DNA of 64,000 nucleotides, from assembly GCA_006386115.1 (NCBI GenBank), contig VFIW01000007.1, forward strand, positions 96,693 through 160,692, read 5' to 3'. Below the pieces are notes generated by a model, which was not told the origin of the DNA, did no database searches, and saw only the letters and a program-made list of their open reading frames with translations. Below are positions 53,173 through 64,000 of the stretch, piece after piece (position 1 is the first letter of the stretch; each line of letters starts with the position of its first letter). Position numbers and translations under genes: made by a program. Origin of the DNA: Globisporangium splendens. Taxonomy: Eukaryota > Oomycota > Peronosporomycetes > Pythiales > Pythiaceae.

Positions 53173-54285
53173 CTGTGAGGTCAGACTTTCCGCCTTACTG
53201 CGCCATTGCAAACGTAGAGCGGCACACACAACAAGGACACAATGCACATACAAGCACAGAGCTACAGGTCAGTAATCCTGCCGCATATGCGTCTCTCTAT
53301 ATCGTCACCACAGCCGCATTGCAGGCGTGTTCTTCTTCGCCCATGGCGCTCTCGCTGCTCACCTCATGCTGCTTTGCGGATTGGGGAAGTGTGGTGGGAA
53401 TGTGGTGGAGGTGTCCTGTATTGGTGTGGCAAACATGCATTTGGGACATGAGTTGGCTCAAAATTAAGGTGGCCAACATGAGAGTACGCAGACATTCTGC
53501 TCCAATGTTGCCAAGTTTTGTATCAAAACGAAGACCTGTGGAGTGTGTGTGTGCGACTATTGGTGTTGGGCTTGAGTGTGCAAATCGAAGAGTGAGAGTT
53601 CGAAGGGAGCGCTCACATGTCATGAATGCACACGTTGGCACCAAGATCGAGACGTACAATAGATGGCGTTGTGTCGCATGGATATGCATCTGCTGCTGCA
53701 TTTTGAACGCGCCAGTTGGTGCTTGACGTTGAAGCGATGTTGATCCACAAAGATCTTTTTGCCCAAAAGACACCTCCCTTTAAATTGTCAACATCCCATG
53801 CAGCGTTGATTATGAGGAACTGCACATTTCCAATGGTTTGCAGGTCTTCCATTGACATTGGGGGCGCTCGCTCCGCCACGGGTACGCCGTCGGCGTTTGC
53901 CACGCCAACGTGCTTCTTGCGAAAGGTACACGCGTAGACGAGAATGCCAGCCCTCGCTTCTTTCAACAAAAAAAACCCGATTTCGTTTGATCTTCAAGCG
54001 AAAACTATTTTAATAAGAGATTTCTTCACTCGCTGCTTCCTCTCCATCCCTCCTATCCACACACTATCAGCCAAATTCATGCACCCAACCTCCGCATCCA
54101 CCCATCAAACCATTTTGTCATTTTCCTTTTCAAACTGCCCGCTTTCGCTCCCTCATAAAACGAGCGGCTCACCCAAACCAAAGCATTTGCCCTGGACATC
54201 GAAACGCAGCAGATGCAACCGACCACTCACACACGGGGTCCGCTGCATCAACATTGCACTCAGAATCGTCCGCAGCGAACGCCGG
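53173..54285. other. 1.1-kb region between NAA35 and CK2 beta, possible gene remnant
   Basis: No intact gene is found. On the minus strand a frame at 53613-53969 is open for 118 codons with protein-like composition (GILVYACTFRKKHVGVANAD, IGNVQFLIINAAWDV) but no recognised family, no clear start and no spliced continuation. The segment 53290-53600 has only broken frames. Confidence 0.45.
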
Positions 54286-55674
54286 TCAGGCTTCCTGTTT
54301 GCGCTTCTTCAAGCGAGACGTCGACGCCGGATCCGTCGGGTCTCCTTCCTCGCCTCCTCCTTTTCGTCGACCGCCGGCCATGGTCCGTCGCTAGGCACAA
54401 ACATAATTACAGTTTCTGTTAAAATAAACAACAGAGACACATAAGTCGAACTACCACCTTCAAGCCAATATGCACACCACTCCAGCCACCAAAAAGGAAA
54501 AGCAATAACAAAGCACACTCATACACACACATCAACCCGGCGGAGGACCCACACACATTCATGTTCTCACACACACCCAGCACCAAAATAAAAACAGAAT
54601 GCTCACCTGGTGTTGCTGCTGGGTCTTTTGCTCGTCGTCGTCTTCCTGGGCGAGTATTGCGAGGCGTCGGCGGTTCTCGTGCTTGTTGTGGATCTTGTAG
54701 CCGAACACGCGTGGCACATAGAGCAGTGTGGACGGAGCAGGCTCCAATTCTCTGTATGTCATGAAGAACAAGTGAGGGAACGTCGTGCCGAAGTATGCAC
54801 CATCAACTGGAGAAACAACAAACAATCAAGACATAATAGTGAGTACACTGATAGCACCTGTGCATGAAATGAAGAAAATGGCTTGTTGAGCTTACTTGCT
54901 GGAGCCTGGTAATCCGTCACTGGGGTGTACAAATCACGGCACTTGGGGCAAAACACCTTCATCTCCGACTTCTTCCACTCATCATGAAGACCAGCCTGCA
55001 ACATAATACAGAGGAAGAAAGTGAGTCCGTTAGTGCGTGACTTTAGTGTCTGCTGTAGAAGGTTTGTGCATATAAATCAGCTGCGCAACTTACAGGAACC
55101 ACGGGTTGGCCGTCGCACAATGCTCGTGGACAGACACCAAAGTCTCCTTCCTTGTACTTCTTCAGCTGCTCACACCAACACAAACACATTCATGTACGTT
55201 CAGCACCAGAGTCCTCACCCACAGAGTTTTTTATATGAATAAAACAACATCAAAAATAAAAAAAACGGCACGCACCATGGCGTCGAGGCCGTGCGCCGTG
55301 ATGATATACCGCGCATGGATCAGTCCATAGAGCTCGGCCGCGTACGCTGGGACGTCTTCATCGTACGGGATATCTGAAAGAGAACAAACAGATAAGTCAG
55401 CACAATTGTATACAAGCGACGGGGAAAGGCGGCTTCTAAAGCAACTCTCCTTGGTTATGTGCTATAGTATACATGCAGCCGTTAGGTGGTCGGTACCTGT
55501 CATATCGAGAATGATGTTGAGCGCGTCCTGGTAGTTGGGCACGAGCGCGCGAAGACCGTAGAGGTTGAACGAGTCCTCGATGTAGCTCTGCGCCACCTCG
55601 CAGAAGTGCTCGTTGCCCGCGAGGCTGCAGAACCACTGGACCCACTTCTCGTCCTCCTCCTCGTAGTCCGACAT
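54286..55674 (-). CDS. Casein kinase 2 regulatory (beta) subunit
   Basis: Six exons (55497-55674, 55276-55373, 55094-55165, 54896-54995, 54607-54806, 54286-54390) give 250 aa. The N-terminal acidic start [20 protein letters not shown], the [19 protein letters not shown] helix region, and the zinc finger CPRALC...CPKC are diagnostic. The dimer and catalytic-subunit contact is in [15 protein letters not shown]. The C-terminus is extended by Asp/Glu/Gln ([14 protein letters not shown]) and ends in a basic cluster (LKKRKQ), a plausible nuclear signal. Known role: assembly and substrate choice of the CK2 tetramer. Confidence 0.95.
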
Positions 55675-56072
55675 GCTCAAACTCAAGTGATCAGACACAG
55701 ACAGAGAACACGCTTGCTTCCCTTCGCTTGACTTCTAACGCTGCAGCTCGTTGCTTCCAGCGCCAACCAGCCTTGCTTCCCAAATTCCCTCACGCTCTTC
55801 CGAATTTTTTGGGTTTTCTCCCCCTCCCTTCGCTCTCAGATACCTCCCCTATCGCATAAACCTCCGTTGGACGATGTGTCACACACAGTAAGCACAGTGG
55901 GGGACCCAATAGCAGTCATAAGAGGCTTATGGTTCGATAAAATGAACCATGTCGATTCGGAAGTTTGAAATCCGGGTAGTCAAATTGGAGTTGAAAAGCA
56001 ACTGCGGACGATACAAGCCGAAACAGGATACAAGAAACGACACCTAGACAAAATAGGATGGAGCCTCCTGCC
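55675..56072. other. Upstream region of CK2 beta
   Basis: Pyrimidine-rich sequence with C-rich and T-rich runs (about 55795-55850) lies upstream of the CK2 beta start and downstream of the UreD stop. No gene is seen. Confidence 0.45.
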
Positions 56073-57423
56073 TTACCGGTTCTCTTGGTATGGCGCTACT
56101 CCGACAGTGCCGTGAAGCGACGCGAGCACGGTCTTGACGTAATGCATCGCGCCCTCCGTCGTCTCGCCGCAAAAGCGTACGATGACGCCGTTCGCAGCCA
56201 AGGGACTCGCCGATGCGATCACACCCGGGAACCCGTTCTGCGAAGGAAGTCGACCCTGCGGCGTGATCTCCTGCGCGTTGTGCAAAAGCTTCCGCGTGCT
56301 CATTTCCAGCAAGAGGTCGGTGATCTCCTTCAGCCGGTCGCCGAGCACGACCATGAGTCCAAGCACGTGGGTGCCATACATGCGCTGGCGGAGACTCGCG
56401 TCTTCTTCGTCTGTGCACAGCATTTAACATCAATTAGGAAACCTCAAGCACAAACAATTAGCATGCACTCAAACACACACCACATACCAGCGAGCCGCAC
56501 GCGATCGATGAGCAATCGATTGCCGTCAACGAAAATTTCGGCGGTGTTGTCGTACTCGCTGAAGTCCCAATGCTCGTTCACCTCGGTGCGGTTGTCGCGC
56601 ACCGATCCGGTCGAGATGTAGTTGCGCTTCCGTCCGCTCGTCAGCCAGTCCACAAACACGAGGTTTGCGCTCGGATCCAAGTGAAACACTTGCTTCTGTC
56701 GGTACTTGGCGGCTTCAAAGCACGTGATCGGGTCCGGAAGGAACGCGAGCGTCGCGTTTCTCTCGAGCGTGAGCGTAAACGACTGACGAACGTACGCATC
56801 CGCGCCGTCGGCCTTGAACACCTTCGTCGTGGCCTGCGTGCCGAGCACAACTAGCGAAAAGACACAAAGACAAGCACAAAGAGCGTAGCCATCTCTCGCT
56901 TTAGTCGCCAGCTCGATTATTACTAGGAGCAATGCGCATCCACTGTATCATACCTGTGGTATCCGCTCCGACGTTGCAGTCGATCTCAATCGAGTCGCCG
57001 CCGACGAGGCCACCACCATATCCTAGCACATACTGAATTCGCAGGACACAGTCAACAATAAGACTCAGTCAGCAACAAGTCATCATGTCGGCATGAAGAG
57101 CTCGTTCTTGTCGACAAGCTCTTGCTTCGATGAGGGCATTTCTGTCCCTCTCGTCTTCTTTCTCATCGAAATCCAGCGCGTCTCACCGTGATGAACGTGT
57201 CAAATCCTTGTCGCACGGTCTTACGCGGGTGCAGGAACTTGAGCGGGTACGTCGCGAACACGTGCGTCGCGGTCGTGCGGCCGTCCACGCGCTCGTACCG
57301 GAGCGTGCCGGTCTGCTTCCGCGCAGTCGTCTGGTGGGGCTGAGCAGGGGCGACGATCACGTGCTCAAGGCGCTCCGCCTCTTTCGGTGGTGCGACCGCC
57401 GACGCGATGTGAACAGCGTCCAT
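56073..57423 (-). CDS. Urease accessory protein UreD
   Basis: Four exons (57187-57423, 56954-57032, 56488-56850, 56073-56410) give 338 aa, a usual length. Family motifs are YVLGYGGGLVGGDSI, LGTQATTKVFKA, FLPDPITCFEAAKYRQ and FVDWLTSGR. Known role: with UreF and UreG, UreD (UreH) binds apo-urease and channels nickel into its active site. No other urease gene is in the window. The ATG at 57423 is the only one before upstream stops. The neighbours give no metabolic hint, as is normal in eukaryotes. Confidence 0.92.
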
Positions 57424-58299
57424 GCTGCGTGCGTGAGGGGGCGAGTGAGTCAGCAGTGCCGCTGTTGCGTAATGGGGATCCAGACGTGCGCGATTGCAAG
57501 ACAGAGGACATCGTGCATGCTTGCAACATTGCGCAACTGTGATCGCATCTCTCGCGTATAGAACAGTACTACCCAGCATGCAACACTGCATCGTTGAACG
57601 TTTATTTTGGCTGTCGATCAGAAACGGTGAGTCGAAACGTTTGTCACGGTACTTTGAGCAAACACACGGCACTGATAAACGTTGATAACTCTCTTTTTAA
57701 CCAGCTGGTCTATGAGAAGCATCCGGATACTGTCGAGTGCTAAATTGGTATATAGTAATCACGTCAACAGGGATGTCCTGACAGTTTACGACACATCGCG
57801 TGGGTGATTGGGTGGCAGACTGATCACCACCACATCACAAAAGCTGCCTCGCTCGAAGAACGAACGTTCAAGCAGCAGCCTACATTAGCGCCATGCACAT
57901 GAGCTTGTGTATATGTAAGGAACCTGTACATGACAGAGAGAGTGCTCGTCGCCCTATTGCGTTTCTTCGGTGGATATGATATCAGCCAGCACTATCCAGG
58001 AACAACAAGTGCAGATTACACATGGACTGGTTGTGAAACGCCACATCTGGATGGAGGGCTTTCAATAGTAGCCCCCTTTCTGTCATCGCACTTAAGCGGG
58101 AGCTCCAGTTTTGTCTCTGACTCTCGCTCAACAGCCAAACAGCAGTGCACAGGTGACACCCCAGCAGTGTCACGCAGTGCGCGCCTTCTTCATCCGACCC
58201 TCCTGAAGATTCTTTCTCCTACTGCTGCGGTTCATTCCTCAATCGCCGCCATCCCCAAACCTTCTCGTTCCGGCAGTCGCCACTGCGTCCAGACCGACC
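57424..58299. other. Intergenic between divergent UreD and NAD kinase genes
   Basis: This stretch of 876 bp has no supported gene. The plus-strand frame open from 57930 runs into the NAD kinase exon in a different frame and lacks protein-like features. The last 100 bp before 58300 are rich in CCATC/TCC and probably form the 5' leader of the NAD kinase. Confidence 0.5.
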
Positions 58300-60290
58300 A
58301 TGAGTGTCGCACGATACGACGGCGCAACGCCGACCAAGGGCAAGACAACGCGGTTCGCGGTGCCGGACACACCGCCGGCGATCCGCACCGATATCACGAC
58401 TACCAGAAGCGCGATGATGACGACTACGGACGAGCCCCAGGAGCCGAGCCGCTCGCCGTCGTCCTGGATCTCACTATCGGATGCCAACAGCTTTGTGTCG
58501 GACCTGACGTCGCGCGCGAATATCCCGCACAGCGCGTCGTCGTCGTCGCTCGATATGGCCATGTATGCGCCGCACCAATACGGCTTTGGATTCTCGCAGC
58601 CGGCGAGCCCCAGTGATGGCGGTGCACCGTTGGACGAGCGCGCGCGGCGGTTCTCGATCTCGTCGGCGTCTGGCGTCACGTTGGAAGATGACATCCGGTC
58701 GATTGGGGACCAGATGAAGCGCGTGCTCGCGTTCTGCGAGATGCAATCGCAGAACCCGATCCGCTTGCAGGCCAAGATCAACGACCTTCAGGAGCAGCTG
58801 CAGCTCGCCGTCGCGGAGAAGAACTACTGGATGAAGAAGTGCAAGGAGCAAATGGAGCAGCAGTCCTCGAGCAAGTCGCTGTCCCACCGAGAAGGCGAAG
58901 AGATCGTGGCTCTCGGTACGAGTCCTTGTGTTTGCTTTATCACCACTGGATGTTTCTATTGAAAGTGACTCACCATTGCCTTTCCTCCCTTTCTAGAATG
59001 TCCAAAGCGCCTCCCACGACGACGCACCAACTCGGAGCTGATCTTCATTGCTGACACGTTCGGGTCGCCGGGTGAAGGCATCTACAACGAAGAGACCGCG
59101 AGCTCGGCTGACAGCGACTCGTCCTCATCGTCGAGCGAGGTGATCGACATGGCACGGTCGCCGTTCCGCTTGCTGCAGTGCTCGGACGAGCAATGCGAGG
59201 TGTTTACGCCAATGAACCGCAGCATCCGCACGCAGCATCGGTCGCGCAACAACGTGCAGTTTATGTGGGACGAGCCGCCCAAGTCGGTCCTCATCGTGAA
59301 GAAACCGAACGACCAGGACGTGACGCAGACGCTGATTCGCTTCACGAGCTGGCTTATGAAGGAGAAGAACCTCGCGGTGTACCTGGAGCCCGTGGTGCAC
59401 AAGGAGCTCGCGATCCCGAGCACGAGAACGTGGGACTCGGAAGAAGACTGGGAGGAGTGCCAGACTAACATCGACTTTGTGATTTCTCTGGGTGGCGACG
59501 GCACCGTGCTCTGGGTCTCGTCGCTCTTCCGGAAAAGCGTTCCGCCTGTGATCTCGTTCGCGATGGGCTCGTTAGGGTTCCTGACGCCGTTCAATACGGA
59601 CTCCTATGTTGGTGAGTGTGGATTTGTGCTATTGTTGTACGCATTAATTGGGATCATTTGATCTCACTCTTGTGCTCTCTCTTTTGTGTTTGTCCAGAGC
59701 ACCTCACGAATGTGATCGATGGGGGCTTTTACATGTCCCTTCGCTCTCGTCTTGTCGGCACCATCATCCGTCGCAACAAGGATCTCGAGCCGCTTCCAGC
59801 ACTACATGCGCTGAACGAAATGGTGATCGACCGCGGTCCGTCGGCGGCGTTGGTGGAGCTCAACTGCTATTGTGACGGCCTCGAGATCACGAAGATTGCG
59901 GCCGATGGGATCATCATCGCCACGCCCACGGGTTCGACGGCGTACTCGTTGTCTGCAGGCGGCTCCATGACCCATCCATCGGTGCCAACGATGCTGTTCA
60001 CACCCATTTGTCCGCACACGCTGTCGTTCCGTCCGCTGCTCTTCCATGACAGTGCGACGCTCAAGATCGAGTTCCCGATGACAAGTCGCGCCACGAGCGC
60101 GTACGTCTCGTTCGACGGCAAGAACCGCGTGCAGCTTGAGCGCGGGGACTGCATCATGGTGCGTGTGTCGTCGTTCCCCGTCCCGTCTATTTGCCGCGTG
60201 AACGAGAACCAGGACTGGTTCGAGTCGATGATCACCAACTTGAACTGGAATCAGCGACGCGCGCAGAAACCATGGGACCAGCCTGCATAA
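58300..60290 (+). CDS. NAD kinase with long N-terminal extension
   Basis: Three exons (58300-58915, 58997-59611, 59698-60290) encode 607 aa. The catalytic part is residues of about 270-600: SVLIVKKPND, the GGDGT motif in ISLGGDGTVLW, NEMVIDRGPS, and ADGIIIATPTGSTAYSLSAG. The first 220 residues are low-complexity (Ser/Thr/Pro), followed by a coiled coil (about 150-195: QAKINDLQEQLQLAVAEKN), which is unlike the bacterial enzyme but similar in size to the plant cytosolic or plastid ones. Known reaction: NAD plus ATP gives NADP plus ADP. The Ser-rich N-terminus suggests phosphoregulation, but that is inference. Confidence 0.95.
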
Positions 60291-60675
60291 CCTGAGAGAA
60301 CGTGACCTTTCTCCCTCATCACAGCAAGACTCAGTCTTCCTGCCTTGGGGCAGAGCACGTCGCCAATCGTCTTTGGCCTCGGTATTTTTCCCTTTATATC
60401 TATGAATCATGTGCGGTGGTTGAGAGTTCTCGTGCCTTGTATGCCAGTACAGCAACTAGTCCAGAACGAGACGAGAGAGAGCAAAGAAGTACCTACAAGA
60501 GTGTTTTAGAAGTTGTAATATTAAGTGTCTCTTTTTGTGTTTTCGTCAGTACCTCGTCAATCTTTTCCGCTCGAGTGTTCCGTTTCACGAAGCGCAATGG
60601 ACTAGGCAGTGCAACATCACCATCGGCACAAAAAACAGTACAGAAACACGCTCTCATCCAAACCGCTGAACACAA
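60291..60675. other. Convergent 3' intergenic region
   Basis: AT-rich sequence lies between the stops of the NAD kinase and CEP83-like genes. No gene is seen. Confidence 0.5.
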
Positions 60676-63600
60676 TTAGGGCGACGAACACACCTTCTTC
60701 GTTGAAATTGGTGGAGGAACACCAAGTTCGATCTGGCGCTGCATCAACGCAGTTTTCTCGCTTTCTGCCTCGGACAATTGCACCAAAAGATGCTGCAGCT
60801 CGATCGTGTGGTCGTGTTTGAGCTGCAGCAGCTTGGATTCTTGGAAGCTGGTCTCTTGAAGCAGCGCTTTGTATCGTTCGTGGACTTCCATGCACTTTCG
60901 TTTATACGCGTCTCGTTTCTATTATCGGCAGACGAGAGTTCATGAGAAAATCCCATACAGTCTGTCAGTGTACGCGAGCTGTTGTGTAGCTGTCTCTTCT
61001 ATTCCTCACCTTCTGCGTTCTGCTGAGCTCTTTCAGCGCTTTCGATAATCCTATGCGCATCTCTTGCTTCAGTGCTGCTTTTTGACTTCGAAAATCGGTC
61101 TCCAGATGAGAAAGTTTCCGCTGTTCATGTACCATTTTTCCATTGGCACAACACAATGAGGCATTTTCCATCATAAATTAACGAAACCTGAGTGCGAAGG
61201 ACTTACCTGCAGCTCTCGTGTGGAATTCGCGTGGCTCTCCTTTTCTTTTTCCAGTTTCTCAGAGAGGAGCGCAAAATCTTGTTCTACGTATTTCAACTTT
61301 TCGCCATTTTTTGAGCATGTGAAATTTCAGGGATAGCGACATTGTGGGTAATTGTGAAAGCAAATACCTTGGTCTCCATTTGCTCCTTTTCGAGTTGGAT
61401 GTCTTCATGGTACTGAATGACCTCGCTGCAGGGATGGTTTTGCAAATTACTTTAGCTCACCATATCCTTTTAGACAAAACGAATATACTGACAACCAAAG
61501 TACCGGTGCTTTGCCTGGAGAGTTCGATAATCGTTTTCCACTTCCTTCAGTTTTGTGCGCAGCACCATGCACTCAGATTTCATGCGTGTGAGCTGGTTGG
61601 GATTCCATCAAAGCACCCATCCGCATCTTAAACTTCCCAACATACGCGCCACCGAAGAAAATACATTGTTGCACGTACCAGCTCCTGGGATGAGTTCTGC
61701 TTTGCGACGTAGTGCTCCTTTTCCGCTTCAAGTGTCTGTAGCAATTTGCGAACATTCTCACTTTCAATCTGGAGTTTGTGAATTGATTTTTCTGCCTCGT
61801 GCTGCGCATGCCGAAACTCTTCTTCTCGATGAGCCACCTGGACGATAGAAACACAAACTTCAATCACTGCTGAATGGAAGAGGCGACACAGCTAGTCAGA
61901 AACGAAATAACACTTTACTTTCTTCTCCAAAGCAGCTGTGTGAGATCGATACTTCTCAACTTCCTCCTCTCTTGCTTTAAGCAGCGATGCGTACTCTGCA
62001 GAGCTGATTTCGTTTTCTTTTGCTTGCAATGACGCTGTGGAAGCCTTTTCGATGAGAGCCTCCGCAGCCTGAAGTTTGAGTGACAGCTCATTGACACGAT
62101 CCTACACCACGACCATTGACTTTGACTTAGTGCCATCCATTATGAGAGTCTCCCTTTCTTTGCTTACCTTTAGTGTCGCCTGCTCTCGTTCCCATGCTGC
62201 TCTCTCTTCTCGCAGTCTATCGTTTTAGCAGCGGCAAAAACAAAAACAGTGTCATCCTCGGATCAAAGGCAGCATCGCGCCACGAAATACCATCCAAGCT
62301 TACTTGACTGTGTGCGAGTTGTGACCGTTGAACACCAGCAAGTCTTTCTGTTTCATTTGATCTCGAAGACTCTCGCACTCCGAGGTGAGCTCGAGCAGCT
62401 TTGACTGAGACGCGTCCCACTTCGAGCGAAACGATTCGCATTCGTCTTTGAGTTTGGCCATTTGGCCATTTGCCGCGAGAGCGCCTTGTGGTCGAGCTCT
62501 AACGTTGCATTCTTTGTCATCTCATCTGCGAGGCGCATGGAGTTCTCTGCTTTCTCGTGGCCAGATTGCTCGTGCACTCTCATAATTTCGTCTCGGACCT
62601 CCTGTATCAAAGACAAAAATGCACATCATGTTAGAAATGATGCAGACTATTTGCCAAGTGAACGAGTGCATTCACACAGCACAAACTCACGCGTAGCTCA
62701 TTCTGTAGAAGTTTGACCTCAACAGCTGCTGCTTCTTTCTGGTGCTCGAGTTGCCGAATCAATTCAACGTTGTGGGAATCTTGCGCGCATCCTTCCGCTG
62801 CCTGGAGCTTCTTCTTTAGATCGTTGATCTTCATTTCGTGCGTTGCATACAGGCAGTCCACTTCATTTCCCTACGCGTAAACGCACCCTATGGTAAGACG
62901 CCAAAATATCATTCGCCGTGCATTGCATGGCTGCTTTCGTCCTGAGATCCGCACCTGGTCGATCGTGAACTGCTCGTACTCGGTTTTGAGGATCTCGTAC
63001 TCTCGTCGCATGTTGAATGCAAACTGCCTGTGCTTTTCGATTTTGTCCTGCAGAGTCTCCACTCGCTGCCGGTGCGGACCTTCGAGTTCCTCTTGGATCT
63101 TGAACCGCAGCTGCTCGAGATCCTTTGGCGGCGCGAACTTCTTCTGCAGACTCTCGAACGCGCGGGCTTTCATCTCCAGCTGGCGCTTCCACTTTGCAAT
63201 CAGCTCTTCGTGCTTCTTATCTGACTCGATCTGCACAGGGCATCCTTGTCAGTACGCCTAACAAGCGCAATTCCATTGCAACTCGGTCACATGCTCGGCG
63301 CAAAACAGACAACCAACGCACCTTTTGCTCGGTTTCTTGCATCAACACGAGCTGCAGTTTGTCGCAGCGGTCGTGCAACCGCTTCACTTCATCTTTCAAC
63401 TGGATCAAAATACCAACAGCAAGTGCACCCACTCAGACTCATTCTGCCGCACAAAACAAACGGCACACGCATGCATGCAACGCTGCCATCATGCCAACTG
63501 TTCGTGCCTTGCCGTTGTTGTGCTGCAGTCCGTCTCGCTCGCGCTGCAGCGTCTGGCTGAGCGCCGCAGTCTTCTGCAGGTCCGTGTTGAGCTGCACGAT

Positions 63601-63687
63601 CTGGCGCAGCAGGTCGTCGTACCGCGACGGCGCGCTGTTGGCCGCTGCGCCATTCCCGCCGCCAAGGTTGCCGAGCGGATCCATCAT
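60676..63687 (-). pseudogene. CEP83/CCDC41-like centriolar coiled-coil protein, frame broken by an 8-bp duplication
   Basis: Thirteen exons (63508-63687, 63322-63399, 62955-63230, 62691-62870, 62304-62601, 62168-62216, 61919-62101, 61679-61837, 61504-61592, 61368-61425, 61207-61296, 61010-61120, 60676-60918) would encode about 661 aa, almost all coiled coil. The block LESLQKKFAPPKDLEQLR-like (about 63150-63100), then EELEGPHRQRVETL and RREYEILKTEYEQ, resembles CEP83, a distal-appendage protein of centrioles needed for cilium docking. That suits an organism with flagellated spores. Exon 5 contains TTGGCCAT twice in tandem (plus strand, about 62455-62470). Its length (298) fits the flanking phases only without one 8-bp copy, so the frame is broken. 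Intron 1 is a GC-AG intron (63400-63507). Confidence 0.7.
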
Positions 63688-63966
63688 GTTGTTGCTGCTG
63701 ATGCAAGTTGTGTCGCGTCGGTTGAAGTGGTGTGGATGCCTCCATGCTACTTCACAACGTTACTTTCTGAAGTGGCACTATTCAGCCAATTTCATAAATT
63801 GATATCAAAACAAGGTGATTTTTCTGTCAAAAAGAGGTAGAGTGATGACACCAATCATCACCACCAACCAAAAAGGTCAAAAGCGAGAGCGTTTGTCGTA
63901 TTGGGAGGCACTGAAACGACACACCAGTCATTCGCGCGGCGAGCAGAGCAGTTGGATAGATAGAGA
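63688..63966. promoter_or_regulatory. Shared upstream region with CCAAT motif
   Basis: TATTCAGCCAATTTCAT at about 63779 lies between the starts of the CEP83-like gene (minus) and the next gene (plus). It is the same word as in the other divergent promoters. Confidence 0.5.
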
Positions 63967-63989
63967 ATGGCGAAACCACAGAAGCGCAA
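63967..63989 (+). CDS. First exon of a gene cut by the window end
   Basis: An ATG is followed by seven basic/polar codons (MAKPQKR plus a split Lys codon) and a good donor, AA/GTGAGT. The context ATAGAGAATGGCG and the CCAAT-bearing upstream region support a real start. The product cannot be named. Confidence 0.5.
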
Positions 63990-64000
63990 GTGAGTGTCTG

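Noticed and set aside
57930..58616. A 228-codon frame upstream of and across the NAD kinase start
   Set aside because: It is in a different frame from the clear NAD kinase coding sequence and has no domain or codon pattern of its own.

Overview
This window is nuclear DNA of a filamentous eukaryote, most likely an oomycete (stramenopile). The protein genes are compact, often divergently paired, and cut by many introns of about 60-120 bp. There is a decayed Crinkler (CRN) effector C-terminus, an M96-type bZIP-like protein and an HCF101-type Fe-S carrier, a combination typical of oomycetes. Genus and species cannot be read from the sequence. Exon boundaries were worked out by hand from splice-site phase and protein-family conservation.

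Positions 1-8470 hold a Ty3/gypsy LTR retrotransposon with a chromodomain. Its 5' LTR is cut by the window edge, and the reading frames are gag, protease, RT/RNase H/integrase and chromodomain. The last 1.7 kb of its internal part also carries a long open frame on the opposite strand (552 codons with one stop), which is the least explained feature here. Positions 8471-12246 are a tandem array of about 420-bp units. Each unit carries a tRNA-Val(UAC) gene on the minus strand with a TTTT terminator: eight recognisable genes and one degenerate copy. The retrotransposon ends inside the array on one side. A roughly 0.98-kb element with long imperfect inverted repeats (12247-13223) interrupts it on the other.

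Positions 13511-63989 are a gene-rich segment. In order: an acidic unknown protein; topoisomerase III alpha with four GRF zinc fingers (-); a TruB pseudouridine synthase (+); an Msp1/ATAD1 AAA ATPase (-); an HMG-box plus histone-fold fusion (+); mitochondrial bL25 (-); CPSF2 (-); a small membrane protein (-); a CCDC17-like protein (-); HCF101-like (+); an M96-like protein (-); a SANT-like/coiled-coil protein (+); REV3 (-); a CRN pseudogene (+); glutaredoxin (-); a SMIM15-like protein (+); NAA35 (-); CK2 beta (-); UreD (-); NAD kinase (+); a CEP83-like protein (-); and the first exon of a further gene (+).

Two otherwise well-preserved genes carry single breaks: an in-frame TAG in REV3 just before polymerase motif B, and an 8-bp tandem duplication that shifts the frame of the CEP83-like gene. 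These are either real lesions or haplotype variants, or sequence errors. The genes do not form one pathway; they are housekeeping genes of DNA repair, RNA processing, mitochondrial function and cilium/centriole biology. Several divergent pairs share 120-330 bp promoters, and a CCAAT-type motif (ATTGGCTGAA) recurs in them.
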